A DNA stretch of 46,080 nt from an uncultured Clostridia bacterium. Its GTDB lineage: Bacteria; Bacillota; Clostridia; TANB77; CAG-508. Below the pieces are notes generated by a model, which saw only the letters and a program-made list of their open reading frames with translations, did no database searches and was not told the origin of the DNA. Shown piece after piece: positions 26,645 to 36,639 of the stretch (its first letter is position 1; the number at the start of each line of letters is the position of its first letter). Location: positions 1-46,080 of the forward strand of contig CALXYG010000041.1 of NCBI GenBank assembly GCA_944392885.1, written 5' to 3'. Both the position numbers and the translations under genes were made by a program.

Positions 26645-27898
26645 TCACACTAGTTCTTTTTTTATTTCACCACTTACTTCATTAATTTTTACTGCTCTAA
26701 CATGGCTTATCTTTTCCCAAGTAGTATTTCTTTTGAATAAACATTTAAAATTAATTAATAGCCATGAACCTAGAAACAATGGATAACACATTAAACCTTT
26801 AATCATTGGCTTTATTGGTCTTTTATCTAGTGCCATAATTACAACTGCTGTTGCAATTGGGAAGATAAATGTTGGTACTAAATAACGAATATAACTATCA
26901 AGCAATTGTGCCCACGTAAATCCTTCTCCTAAATATAAGATAAAGTTTACTGCCAATAAAAATAAAGTTAGTATAAACATTGGTATGCTTCCTATTATAT
27001 ACAAGAATCCATCAAAATTCATCAATGTCTTGTTTTTCTTTATTGCTATAGCTAAATCTTTAGTGTAATACTGAATACACTGTATATGCCCTACTGTCCA
27101 TCTTGATCTTTGTTTCCATGATTGTATAAAACCTAGTGGCTGTTCATCATATACTTTTGCATCTACAGCCCATCCCAATTTACGTCCTTTGATTATATTT
27201 TTTAATGAAAATTCAATATCTTCAGTTAATGTTTTTGTATTCCATCCTTCTGGTTTAATAACATCAAACTTAACCATAAAACCTGTACCATTAATTAGTG
27301 GAGATAATCCTAAATTATACCTTGCTAAATGGTAAAAACGATTCATAGTCCAATAAAATATTGCATAACCAGCTGTAATCCAGTTGTCTGTTGGATTCTT
27401 TATATCTCTATAGCCTTGAACCACTTCTTCTCCTTGACAGAGTTTTTTGTTCATATTTCTTATAAATTCTTTATCCACAATATTGTCTGCATCGAACACG
27501 CAAAAAGCATCATAAGGTGCATTTTCTTTTATTTTTTGTCTGAGAAACCATTGCATTGCATAACCCTTGGTTTTTTTATCAGGATCAAAGCGCTCATAAA
27601 CTATGGCTCCTGCTTGTTTTGCAATTTCTGCAGTATTGTCTGTACAGTTATCGGCAATTACATATATGTCTAACAAGTCTTTTGGATAATCTTGAGCTTT
27701 TAGACTTTCAATTAAGTTGAAAATAACTGATTCTTCATTATGAGCTGGAATAATTGCCATAAATTTATGATTTTTTTTATTTATTAGCGGTTTATCTTTT
27801 AATTTAACAAGAGAACAAAGACTTACCATAATCTGATAAACCCAAAATATTGTTATAATCCATACTAATGCTTGTTGTAGAACATATAAATACTTCAC
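26645..27898 (-). CDS. Membrane-bound family 2 glycosyltransferase
   Basis: Processive-type GT2 enzyme of 417 residues. An N-terminal membrane helix is followed by the catalytic domain with AIIPAHNEE, the donor-binding VFDADN (DxD), TEDIEFS, and the QRSRW motif (QxxRW) found in polysaccharide synthases. Three to four C-terminal helices (about 300-385) follow. It probably makes an extracellular or cell-wall polysaccharide or glycosylates lipids; the sugar is not evident. It lies upstream of a GT39-like gene on the same strand, but a terminator separates them. Confidence 0.85.
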   Translation of the reverse strand: MKYLYVLQQALVWIITIFWVYQIMVSLCSLVKLKDKPLINKKNHKFMAIIPAHNEESVIFNLIESLKAQDYPKDLLDIYVIADNCTDNTAEIAKQAGAIVYERFDPDKKTKGYAMQWFLRQKIKENAPYDAFCVFDADNIVDKEFIRNMNKKLCQGEEVVQGYRDIKNPTDNWITAGYAIFYWTMNRFYHLARYNLGLSPLINGTGFMVKFDVIKPEGWNTKTLTEDIEFSLKNIIKGRKLGWAVDAKVYDEQPLGFIQSWKQRSRWTVGHIQCIQYYTKDLAIAIKKNKTLMNFDGFLYIIGSIPMFILTLFLLAVNFILYLGEGFTWAQLLDSYIRYLVPTFIFPIATAVVIMALDKRPIKPMIKGLMCYPLFLGSWLLINFKCLFKRNTTWEKISHVRAVKINEVSGEIKKELV

Positions 27899-28004
27899 TT
27901 TTTTTCCTCTTTTCTAATTTAAAATCTAACCTATATTATTATACTATTCGTCCTTTTAAAATTCAACTGCTTTGGAAAAAATTAATGATTTTTTAATATT
28001 TGTA

Positions 28005-30125
28005 TTAAATGTTTTTTCTTTCGTCTTGTTCAATGTTCTTTTTTGTTAAATTTATTCTACCTTGTTCATCAATTTCATATACCTTTACAGTTACGGTATC
28101 TCCTATATGCAGAACATCTTCAACTTTTGCAATTCGCTCTTTTGATATTTTAGAAATATGAAGTAGCCCCTCTTTTCCGCCTCCAAGATCAATGAATGCT
28201 CCAAATGGCATTATTCTAGTAACAGTTCCCTCATATATTCCGTCTTTTTCAATTTCTCTTGTTATGTCTTCTACCATTTTTAGTGCTTTCTGCGCCCCTT
28301 CAGAATCAGCTGAATATATAAATACTCTACCATCGTCTTCAATATCCATTTTTACGCCAGTTTCAGCAATGATTTTATTAATAACTTTTCCGCCTGTTCC
28401 AATAACGTCCCTTATTTTATCTGGATTAATTGTTATATTAATAATCTTAGGTGCATATGGAGACATATTTCCCCTTGGCTCTGGTATTACTTTTAGCATT
28501 ATTTCATCTAAAATATAATTTCTTGCTTTTCGTGTTCTTTCAAATGCTTCTTTTATAATATCATATGTTAGTCCATCGATTTTTATATCTACTTGTATAG
28601 CAGTAATTCCATCTTTTGTTCCCCCTACTTTAAAGTCCATATCTCCGAAGAAATCTTCTAAACCTTGAATATCAGTAAGCATTACATAATTATCTGGGTT
28701 TTCACTATCTGTAACAAGTCCTGTTGATATTCCTGCTACTGGTTTTTTTATTGGTACACCAGCATCCATTAAAGCAAGAGTACTACCACAGATACTAGCT
28801 TGTGACGTAGAACCATTTGATGACAATACTTCTGATACTACACGAATAGAATATGGGAATTCTTCTTCACTTGGTAATACTGGAACCAACGCTTTTTCTG
28901 CTAGTGCACCATGTCCTATCTCTCTTCTTCCAGGTCCTCGCGAAGCTCTCGCTTCTCCAACACTATAAGCTGGGAAATTGTAATGATGCATATAACGCTT
29001 GCTTTCTTCCTCATCTAATCCGTCTAATATTTGCTCTTCGCTTTTCATTCCTAATGTTGCAACAGATAATACTTGTGTTTGCCCTCTTGTAAATAATGCG
29101 CTTCCATGAACCCTTCGAAGTAGTCCAACTTCACATGATAATGGCCTTATTTCATCAATTTTCCTTCCATCTACGCGTTTGTGTTCTTTTAATATCATTT
29201 CTCTTACACATTTTTTTTCAAGTTTGTAAATACTATCTGCAATGTCTTGTTTTTTTTCTTCAAAAATATCTGTTCCATATTTTTCTTCATAATCTGTTTC
29301 TATTTGATTTGTTAATTCTTCAATATTTGAATCTCTTACTTCTTTGTCAATTGCTTTTATGGCATTGTACATTTTTTCTGTATAGTTAGCTTCTATTTGC
29401 ATATAAACTTCTTCATCTACTACAAAATGCTTATATTCAAATTTTGTTTTTCCTATTTCAGATGAAATTTTTTCAATAAAATCACATATTCTTTTTATTT
29501 CTATATGTCCAACTTTAATTGCTTCTAACATAGTTTCATCTGGAATTTCGTTTGCTCCAGCCTCAATCATAGTAATTTTTTCTTTTGTTCCTGCTACTGT
29601 TAAGTTTAGTTTTGAATTTGCCCTTTGTTCAACATTTGGGTTAATTATAATTTCGCCATCTACATAACCGATATTTACAGAAGCAGTTGGACCATTAAAT
29701 GGAATATCAGAAATTGTTGTTGCAGCAGCAGCTCCAATCATAGCACATACTTCTGGTGAATTATCTTGGTCAACAGACAGTACTAAACAACTAATTACGA
29801 CATCATTTCTAAAGTCCTTCGGAAATAATGGACGCATTGGTCTATCTATTGCTCTTGATGTTAAAATTGCTTTTTCAGTTGGCTTACCTTCTTTTTTTTG
29901 AAAGCTTCCAGGTATTTTTCCAACTGCATATAACCTTTCTTCATAATCAACAGATAGCGGAAAAAAATCAATTCCCTCTTTTGGTTCCTTAGATGCTGTC
30001 ACGTTTGTAAGAACAGCTGTATCACCGTAGCGTACCAATACGCTACCATTTGCTAGTCCACCCATTTTTCCACTTTCTATACTAAGTTCCCTTCCTGCTA
30101 ATTCCATACTGTAAGTTTTGAACAT
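28005..30125 (-). CDS. pnp: Polyribonucleotide nucleotidyltransferase (PNPase)
   Basis: 3'-5' phosphorolytic exoribonuclease of RNA turnover, trimeric. About 706 residues from ATG 30125, which follows GGGAGG by seven bases; the frame extends to 30161 without support. Domains: RNase PH-like core 1 (about 1-200), helical linker, core 2 (about 310-535) with LTDIQGLEDFFGDMDFKVGG carrying catalytic aspartates, KH (about 545-605; GTGGKVINKI) and S1 (about 615-685). It follows rpsO, the classic bacterial pair, with the rpsO terminator between them. Confidence 0.96.
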   Translation of the reverse strand: MFKTYSMELAGRELSIESGKMGGLANGSVLVRYGDTAVLTNVTASKEPKEGIDFFPLSVDYEERLYAVGKIPGSFQKKEGKPTEKAILTSRAIDRPMRPLFPKDFRNDVVISCLVLSVDQDNSPEVCAMIGAAAATTISDIPFNGPTASVNIGYVDGEIIINPNVEQRANSKLNLTVAGTKEKITMIEAGANEIPDETMLEAIKVGHIEIKRICDFIEKISSEIGKTKFEYKHFVVDEEVYMQIEANYTEKMYNAIKAIDKEVRDSNIEELTNQIETDYEEKYGTDIFEEKKQDIADSIYKLEKKCVREMILKEHKRVDGRKIDEIRPLSCEVGLLRRVHGSALFTRGQTQVLSVATLGMKSEEQILDGLDEEESKRYMHHYNFPAYSVGEARASRGPGRREIGHGALAEKALVPVLPSEEEFPYSIRVVSEVLSSNGSTSQASICGSTLALMDAGVPIKKPVAGISTGLVTDSENPDNYVMLTDIQGLEDFFGDMDFKVGGTKDGITAIQVDIKIDGLTYDIIKEAFERTRKARNYILDEIMLKVIPEPRGNMSPYAPKIINITINPDKIRDVIGTGGKVINKIIAETGVKMDIEDDGRVFIYSADSEGAQKALKMVEDITREIEKDGIYEGTVTRIMPFGAFIDLGGGKEGLLHISKISKERIAKVEDVLHIGDTVTVKVYEIDEQGRINLTKKNIEQDERKNI

Positions 30126-30293
30126 ATATTTACCTCCCAAAATTTCTATTTGTATAGACAAATTTTGTTTGAAATGTAACCTCTATGAAAAATATATTTT
30201 ATATTATTCTTCATACAAGCTACCTATCAATCAAAATTTATCTTTATAAATTATTTTTTTCTATTTTATTACATTTTATGCGTATAAAAACAG

Positions 30294-30333
30294 AATAAAA
30301 GCGGAAGATAGCTGAAATTAAGCCATATTCCGC
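30294..30333 (-). terminator. Terminator-like hairpin between rpsO and pnp
   Basis: GCGGAA and TTCCGC arms with an inner helix (ATGGCT/AGCTAT) are followed by TTTTATT on the minus strand, just after the rpsO stop. It probably separates rpsO from pnp transcripts or acts as a partial terminator. Confidence 0.75.
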
Positions 30334-30342
30334 ATTTGGTAA

Positions 30343-30606
30343 TTATTTTCTTAAATTTAATTTTTCAACTATTTCCTTATATCTAGCTAAGTCCTTCTTT
30401 GATAAGTAGTTAAGTAGATTTCTTCTTTTTCCTACCATTTTTAAAAGACCTCTTCTAGAATGATTGTCTTTTACATGTACTTTTAGGTGTTCTGTTAATT
30501 CATTAATTCTTTCTGTTAAAAGAGCAATTTGAACTTCTGGTGAACCTGTATCATTTTCATCTCTTTTATAAGTATTAATAATTTCTTGTTTTCTTGTTGG
30601 TGTCAT
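30343..30606 (-). CDS. rpsO: 30S ribosomal protein S15
   Basis: Binds the central domain of 16S rRNA. The product is 87 residues, near the usual 89, and contains the family blocks [16 protein letters not shown] and [20 protein letters not shown] plus RNLLNYL. The start at 30606 follows GGAGGCG. It lies between truB and pnp on the minus strand, the usual bacterial order. Confidence 0.97.
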   Translation of the reverse strand: MTPTRKQEIINTYKRDENDTGSPEVQIALLTERINELTEHLKVHVKDNHSRRGLLKMVGKRRNLLNYLSKKDLARYKEIVEKLNLRK

Positions 30607-30832
30607 TGTTTTCGCCTCCTCAAAATATTTGCCATAAACTGAGTCTAAGTAAGAGTATTATCCTAAGACTAAGTATAGGTACCGCTTTTCAAGCATATAT
30701 ATTTTACTATATTTTTTGGAAAAAAGCAAGTATTTATGGAAAATTATTTTCCTTTGATTTTCCGCATCTTTTCCTTTGTAAATGTATTTTGAATATTGAT
30801 AAATTACTTTTTGCAAAAAAATGTTATTTATT

Positions 30833-31693
30833 TTATATTACAATATTTCTTTTCAATAAATTATTTTTTATTACACCTAGTCCTATAAATTTTTTCTCAA
30901 AATAAATTTTATATATTCCATCTTTATGATTTTCTGATAATAAAACTCCATTTAAAAAATATAAATAATTTCTTTCGTCTAAATGTATGTTTTCTGCTTT
31001 TTTAAATATATCTTCTATTGAAATAATTACATCCGAAAGTTTTAATGCTCTTTTTTCTAATTCGTCTATTGAAATAGCTTGTTCTATTGTAAAATCATTT
31101 ACCTTACTTCGAACAAGTTCCTTCATATAGCCAACTGTATTTAATTTTGTTGCAATATCTTCACACAAGCTTCTAATATATGTACCTTTTGAGCATGTTA
31201 CCTCATATGTTATCTCTTTTTTTAATTCACTCCATTGTTTTAATTTAATACTATAAATCTCTATTTCTCTTGGTTCAATTTCTACTGCAATCCCTTCTCT
31301 TGCATATTCATACAGTTTTTTTCCATTTTTTTTGATTGCAGAATATATTGGTGGGGTTTGTAATTGTTTGCCAATAAATCCACATATAACTTTTTCTATT
31401 TCTTCAGTAGTTAATGCTTGTACAACTTTTGTTTCAATTATTTTACCTTCGCTATCTCCTGTTTCACGTTTTTCCCCCAGATGTATTGTTGCTATATAAG
31501 TCTTTTTGTGCTCTACCAAATATTTAGAGAGTTTTGTCCCTTTGCCAATTAATATTGGTAATACACCAGTTGCAAGTGGATCTAATGTTCCACAATGGCC
31601 TACTTGTCTATTGTTTGCAATTTTTCTTATTTTCTGTACAATATCATTTGAAGTAAATCCTTTTGGTTTATTTACTATAATTACTCCATCCAT
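30833..31693 (-). CDS. truB: tRNA pseudouridine(55) synthase
   Basis: Isomerises U55 in the T-loop of tRNAs. About 286 residues from ATG 31693, which follows AAAGGAG; an upstream frame to 31741 is unsupported. The catalytic aspartate is in GHCGTLDPLATGVLP, and the N-terminal GVIIVNKPKGFTS and central GTYIRSLCEDI motifs are intact. A truncated PUA-like tail ends at about residue 286. It is the last gene of the rimP-nusA-infB cluster before rpsO. Confidence 0.95.
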   Translation of the reverse strand: MDGVIIVNKPKGFTSNDIVQKIRKIANNRQVGHCGTLDPLATGVLPILIGKGTKLSKYLVEHKKTYIATIHLGEKRETGDSEGKIIETKVVQALTTEEIEKVICGFIGKQLQTPPIYSAIKKNGKKLYEYAREGIAVEIEPREIEIYSIKLKQWSELKKEITYEVTCSKGTYIRSLCEDIATKLNTVGYMKELVRSKVNDFTIEQAISIDELEKRALKLSDVIISIEDIFKKAENIHLDERNYLYFLNGVLLSENHKDGIYKIYFEKKFIGLGVIKNNLLKRNIVI

Positions 31694-31763
31694 ATTTTCT
31701 CCTTTTTTAAAGTCAGAAAATGAAAAATAAAATATTTTCATTTTCTGACCTTTGTTTTCAAAC

Positions 31764-32717
31764 TTATTTTAAATATAATTTCGTTTGTGCAATTAATTTT
31801 TCTTTTGCTTGTTCCAATGGTAAATTTACAGTACATCCTGCAGCATTTTGATGTCCTCCTCCACCAAACATTAAGCATATATCTGATACATTGACATATT
31901 CATTTGATCTAAAAGATACTTTATAGCTTCCATCATTCTGTTCTCTTAAAAAAATAGATACTTCTACATTCTCAACATCTCTACCTATTTCCACTATTCC
32001 TTCATGATCTCCGGTACCACATTCTAAATTTTCTTGTTCTTGACTTGTAATATATGTAAATGCTATTTTTCCGGATTCTAAAAATTCCATTCTATTAATT
32101 GCTATTTTTCTAAGTTCAAATTGTTTTTTTGAACTTATTTGTAATACTTTACGATAAATATCTGAAATATTTATCCCATTATTCAATAGCTCTGCAACAA
32201 ATTCAAAGGTTTCTGATTTTACTGTACTGTATTTGAATCCACCTGTGTCAGTTATAATTCCTGTAGCTATACATGTTCCAATCTCTTTATTAATACTAAC
32301 ATCAAGATATTCTAATAATGTAACTAATATTTGACAACATGCAGAAGATGCAGGATTTACAAAATTGTAATCACCAAACATAGTATTTGAGCCATGATGA
32401 TCAATTACTATTTTTGTTTTTGCTCCTTCAAAATAATTTGCAAATCCATTTAATCTTTTTATATCTGAACAATCAAGTGCGATAGCTAAACTGTATTTCT
32501 CTTCCTTACCTACATCTTTTATTTGATCGTGCCATGGTAGAAAATTAAATAAACTTGGACATTCTGGTATAATTACATCCACTTTTTTTCCTATTTGCTT
32601 TAATGCCCCATATAAAGCAAGGCTACTACCTATTGCATCACCATCTGGTGTTTCATGAGTCAGTAATACAATATCTTCTGCATTTTGTATCTCTTCAATA
32701 ATATTATCTAATATCAT
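31764..32717 (-). CDS. nrnA: DHH/DHHA1 phosphodiesterase, NrnA-like
   Basis: Bifunctional oligoribonuclease and pAp phosphatase, possibly also acting on linear products of c-di-AMP; 317 residues. The DHH domain has LLTHETPDGDAIGSS (Asp ligands), the DCSD motif and IDHHGSN. The C-terminal DHHA1 domain has FGGGGHQNAAGC. The start codon shares one base with the rbfA stop (TAATG), so the genes are translationally coupled. The position between rbfA and truB is conserved in Firmicutes. Confidence 0.94.
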   Translation of the reverse strand: MILDNIIEEIQNAEDIVLLTHETPDGDAIGSSLALYGALKQIGKKVDVIIPECPSLFNFLPWHDQIKDVGKEEKYSLAIALDCSDIKRLNGFANYFEGAKTKIVIDHHGSNTMFGDYNFVNPASSACCQILVTLLEYLDVSINKEIGTCIATGIITDTGGFKYSTVKSETFEFVAELLNNGINISDIYRKVLQISSKKQFELRKIAINRMEFLESGKIAFTYITSQEQENLECGTGDHEGIVEIGRDVENVEVSIFLREQNDGSYKVSFRSNEYVNVSDICLMFGGGGHQNAAGCTVNLPLEQAKEKLIAQTKLYLK

Positions 32718-33103
32718 TACTCTGTTTCCTTTCTATTATTGTTCTTGATGTCCTTCATGATGTTATTTAGAATATTGTCTATTTTTTCTCCGTACTCTAT
32801 TGTTTCATCAAATTCAAAAACAAGTTCTGGCGTTAACCTCAGATTAATTTTTTTTGCTATGCAACCACGAATAAACCCAGCAGATTGTTTTAGGCCTAAT
32901 AGAGTTTCTTTTTTATTTTTACAATTTAAAGCACTAATCCAAACTCTAGCATAACGTAAATCAGGTGTTACTTTTACCTTTGTAATACTAATCATCCCAG
33001 TCACTTTTGAGTTCTTTAACTCATAGTTAATTATATTACTAACTTCTCTTTTTAATTCTTCATTAATTCTATCTAGTTTATAATTATGATTTTCTTTTTG
33101 CAT
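32717..33103 (-). CDS. rbfA: Ribosome-binding factor A
   Basis: Small KH-domain protein required for 16S rRNA 5'-end maturation and cold adaptation. About 128 residues from ATG 33103, six bases after AAGGAG; the frame from 33127 lacks a site. Family features: RINEELKREVSNII, ITKVKVTPDLRYARVWIS and RLTPELVFEFDETIEYG. It overlaps the nrnA start by one base. Confidence 0.95.
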   Translation of the reverse strand: MQKENHNYKLDRINEELKREVSNIINYELKNSKVTGMISITKVKVTPDLRYARVWISALNCKNKKETLLGLKQSAGFIRGCIAKKINLRLTPELVFEFDETIEYGEKIDNILNNIMKDIKNNNRKETE

Positions 33104-33166
33104 GCTTTCTCCTTTTTCTGTGTCCAAAAGTCTGAAAATATATCTGTTTCCAACTTCTGTTTTACT

Positions 33167-36061
33167 TTATTTTACTTCCTCCATAATGTGTGCTTCTATA
33201 ATGTCTCCTTCTTTTATATCATTATAATTTTCAATTTGTATTCCACATTCGTAACCTTTGGCTACCTCTTTAGCATCATCTTTAAATCTCTTAAGTGAAA
33301 CTAGTTTTCCTTCGTGAATTACGATGTTTTCACGAATTACTCTTACAGTAGAATTTCTAGCTATTTTTCCATCTGTTACATAACATCCTGCTATGGTTCC
33401 AACATTAGATACTTTGAAAATTTGACGAACTTCCGCAGTTCCTATAATTACTTCTTTGAAAACAGGATCTAACATTCCTTTCATTGCTGCTTCGATATCT
33501 TCAATTGCATTGTATATAACAGAGTACATTTTTATTTCTACTCCGTCTCTTTCTGCAGATGTTTTTGCTATTGCCTCTGGTCTTACGTTAAAGGCAATAA
33601 CAATTGCTTTTGAAACCTTTGCTAATGTTACATCTGTTTCTGTAACTGCACCAACATTAGCATGAATTACTTTTACCTTTACTTTGTCATTGCTTAGCTT
33701 TTCAACCGCATGTTTTACAGCTTCTACTGAACCTTGTACGTCTGCTTTTACGATTAGATTTAATTGTTTCAAGTTGCCCTTTTCAATTTGTGAGAATAAA
33801 TCATCTAGTGAAACTGTCGAATTTACTCCTAGCGCCTTATCTCTTGCTTGACGTTTTCTTCTTTCAATTAAATGTTTTGCTGTTTTTTCATCATCTACTT
33901 CATAAAAAGTCTCTCCCGCTTCTGGTACTTCAGTAAGTCCTGAGATTTCTACTGGAGTAGACGGTCCTGCTCTTCTAACGTTTTGCCCTTTATCATTTTT
34001 CATTGAACGAATTCTTCCAATTACTGAACCTACAACTATTGTATCTCCTACATCCAATGTTCCTCTTTGTACTAGCATTGTTGCAATCGGTCCTTTTGAT
34101 TTATCTAACCTAGCTTCTATAACAGTTCCTTTGGCCTGTTTGTTTGGGTTCGTTTTCAATTCTAGCATATCAGCCTGTAATAATACCATTTCCAATAAGC
34201 TATCAATATTTTGTTTATGTTTTGCTGAAATTGGTACAAATATAGTGTCTCGTCCACATTCTTCTGGTACTATTCAATATTCTGTTAGCTCCTGCTTTAC
34301 TTTTTCAATATTTGCTCCCTCAACATCAATCTTGTTTACAGCAACTATAATTGGTATATTTGCTGCTTTTGCATGGTTAATTGCTTCTACTGTTTGAGGC
34401 ATAACTCCGTCATTTGCAGCAACTACCAATATAGCAATATCTGTAACTTGAGCTCCTCTTGCTCTCATACTTGTGAATGCTTCATGACCTGGTGTATCTA
34501 AAAATGTAATCTCTCGACCGTTTACTTCTACTTTGTAAGCACCTATTGCTTGTGTAATTCCTCCAGCCTCTCCTTCTATAACATTTGTGCTTCTAACTGC
34601 ATCCAAAAGTGATGTTTTACCATGATCTACGTGTCCCATTACAACAATGACAGGTGGTCTTGATACTAGTTCTTCTGCCTTATCTTCACTTTCGTCGAAC
34701 AATATATCTTCTTCTTTTACAGTTTCTTTCTTATGAGCTGTTACTCCATATTCTTCAGCAATAAGAAAAGCTGTATCAAAATCAATTTCATTATTGATAG
34801 TTGCCATAATACCATAGCCTAATAATTTCTTAATTACTTCTCCACTTGTTTTCTTCAGTTCAGCAGCTAAATCTTTTACCGTTATACTTTCTGGTATCGT
34901 GATATCTGTTAACTTGAATATTTTTTGTTTGATATGCTCTTCCTGTTTTTGTGCTTTTTTCTTATTTTTTCTATTGCGATTATCACTTAAATCATAATAA
35001 TCTAGCATAGCCCCTTCGTTGAACATATGCGATAGTTTGCTTTCTTGTTTTAGGTCCTTTAATTTTCCTGTGCTAAATTCAATTTCATTACTTCTTCTTG
35101 ATTTGTTTGGCTTCTTCATTTTATTTTCTTCTGCACGATTAATTTTTTGCTTATCAATTGCACGATTAGCATATTCTCTTACGCTTTCTTTTTCTATAAT
35201 ATCGGCAGACATAATGTCTTTTATGTTTTTCTCAATTCCTCTTTCATCTAGTGGTCTTCTACCATTATTAAAATTCTGTCTTTGATTTTGATACCCTTGT
35301 GAGTTATTATTTCCAAAATGGTTATTTTGATTCCTATTGTTAAAACGGTTTTGATTATTAAATCGGTTATTATTACGATTATTATTTCCATTTTGGTTAT
35401 TGTTTTTATTGTTAAATTGGTTATTTCTATCGTGGTTTGTTTTGCTGTTTTTATTAAATTGACGATTAACATGTTGATTTTTTTGTTGTTCTTCCACTAT
35501 TGGTTTCTGCTCTATTTTTTTATCTGTTGTTGTATTATTTTCTTCTATTACCTTTTTACTTTCTTCCTCTTTTTTCTTTCCCACCTGTACTAATTCTATT
35601 TTAGTTTCTGATTTTACTTCTGGCTCTTCTTTTTTCTCATCTTTCTTATTCTCTTTTAGTCCAAACAACTCACTTACTGTAAGTGGCTTCGCTTGCTTAT
35701 TTCGGTATACAATATTAAAGTCTTTTTTTCGATTGTCAATAAAACCTACTTGTTTTTGAGCCTCTTGTTTCTTTTTCTTTTCTTCTTCTTGTTTTTTTAG
35801 TTCTTCATCTGTAATAATAACTTCTCTTCTAATAATAACAGGGCCAGAAGTTTTCTCTCTTTTTGGTTCTTTAACTTCTTTACTTTCATTATTACTCTTT
35901 TCTTTTTTTTGCAAAGAATTTTCAATTTTGTTTGCATCTTCTTGTGTAACTCCACTTAAATGGCTCTTTACTTCTATTCCTAATTCTCTTGCTTTTTGTA
36001 AAACTTCTTTGCTGCTCATGCTCAATTTTTTTGCTATTTCATGTATTTTTATACTACCCAA
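33167..36061 (-). CDS. infB: Translation initiation factor IF-2, interrupted by an in-frame UGA
   Basis: GTPase that places initiator tRNA on the 30S subunit. Start probably TTG 36061 after GGGGGTG, overlapping the ylxQ stop; a GTG at 36076 is an alternative. Features: IF2N domain, a charged then strikingly Asn-rich linker (about residues 190-275), second IF2N domain, GHVDHGKTS near 480, [12 protein letters not shown] near 580, then domains II-IV. At 34276-34274 a TGA interrupts TEY-stop-IVPEE at a position where IF-2 usually has Gly, so one base (GGA to TGA) accounts for it. Nearby EECGRDT also departs from the usual EEWGGDT. The frame continues unchanged to 33167. As IF-2 is essential, readthrough or sequence error is likelier than loss. 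Confidence 0.92.
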
Positions 36062-36377
36062 TAGCTTCACCCCCACAAATTATTTTGAATATTTCCTCTC
36101 CTAAATTCCTATCTTTCACACTAATTACCGCTTTGTTTTGTTTTCCAATTGTTTTACTTATAGTTTCTATTGTTCCAAATACCGCTACTGGTATTTTGCT
36201 CTTTGTACATTTATGTCTAATGTTCTCCTTTGTTTTATCCGAAGCATCTGTAGCTATAATAACTAAATTTGCTTTCTTATTTTCTATTGTTTCTTTTACT
36301 GCTTCTGTTCCATATGCGATTCTTCCAGCTTTTGTAGCAATTCCTATTAAACCAAGTGCCTTAATTTCTTTGCTCAA
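36054..36377 (-). CDS. L7Ae-family RNA-binding protein (YlxQ-like)
   Basis: A 107-residue K-turn-binding-type protein with the family core [20 protein letters not shown] and [13 protein letters not shown]. Its role is not firmly known; homologues lie between ylxR and infB in Firmicutes, as here. It overlaps ylxR by 17 bases and the infB start by about eight, consistent with one coupled operon. The start at 36377 is reasonable; a nearby in-frame alternative was not evident. Confidence 0.88.
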   Translation of the reverse strand: MSKEIKALGLIGIATKAGRIAYGTEAVKETIENKKANLVIIATDASDKTKENIRHKCTKSKIPVAVFGTIETISKTIGKQNKAVISVKDRNLGEEIFKIICGGEAIG

Positions 36378-36627
36378 CTATTACACCTCTTATTTCCTCA
36401 TAGATTTCTTCTGGTATTTTTGTATCTAATACACGTTCCAATTTATTTGTTTTTCTTATTCTTTCTAAACAATTACTATCTCCACATATATATGCGCCTC
36501 TTCCGGATAATTTACCAGTTTTGTCTACTACTATTTTTCCTTCTTTTTGTCTAACTATTCTAATTAAATCTTTCTTCTCTTTTTTTGTATCACACCCTAT
36601 GCAACTTCTTTGTATGATTTTTTTCAT
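36361..36627 (-). CDS. ylxR: YlxR/DUF448 family RNA-binding protein
   Basis: About 88 residues from ATG 36627, which follows GGAGG by five bases; a four-residue longer frame overlaps that site. The family pattern is clear: RSCIGCDTKKEKKDLIRIVR, then GRGAYICGDSNCLERIRK. B. subtilis YlxR (RnpM) has been reported to modulate RNase P, which I take from general knowledge. It lies between nusA and the L7Ae-type gene. Confidence 0.92.
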   Translation of the reverse strand: MKKIIQRSCIGCDTKKEKKDLIRIVRQKEGKIVVDKTGKLSGRGAYICGDSNCLERIRKTNKLERVLDTKIPEEIYEEIRGVIVEQRN

Positions 36628-36639
36628 CGTAACCTCCAT

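Noticed and set aside
35318-35480. Possible CRISPR or tandem repeat array
   Set aside because: The short AAT/ATT-rich repetition encodes the Asn-rich IF-2 linker, with no regular repeat-spacer pattern. No CRISPR array or cas gene was found.
35240-35600. Plus- and minus-strand frames rich in Ile/Thr across the infB linker
   Set aside because: These are frame shadows of the repetitive AAT-rich linker in infB.
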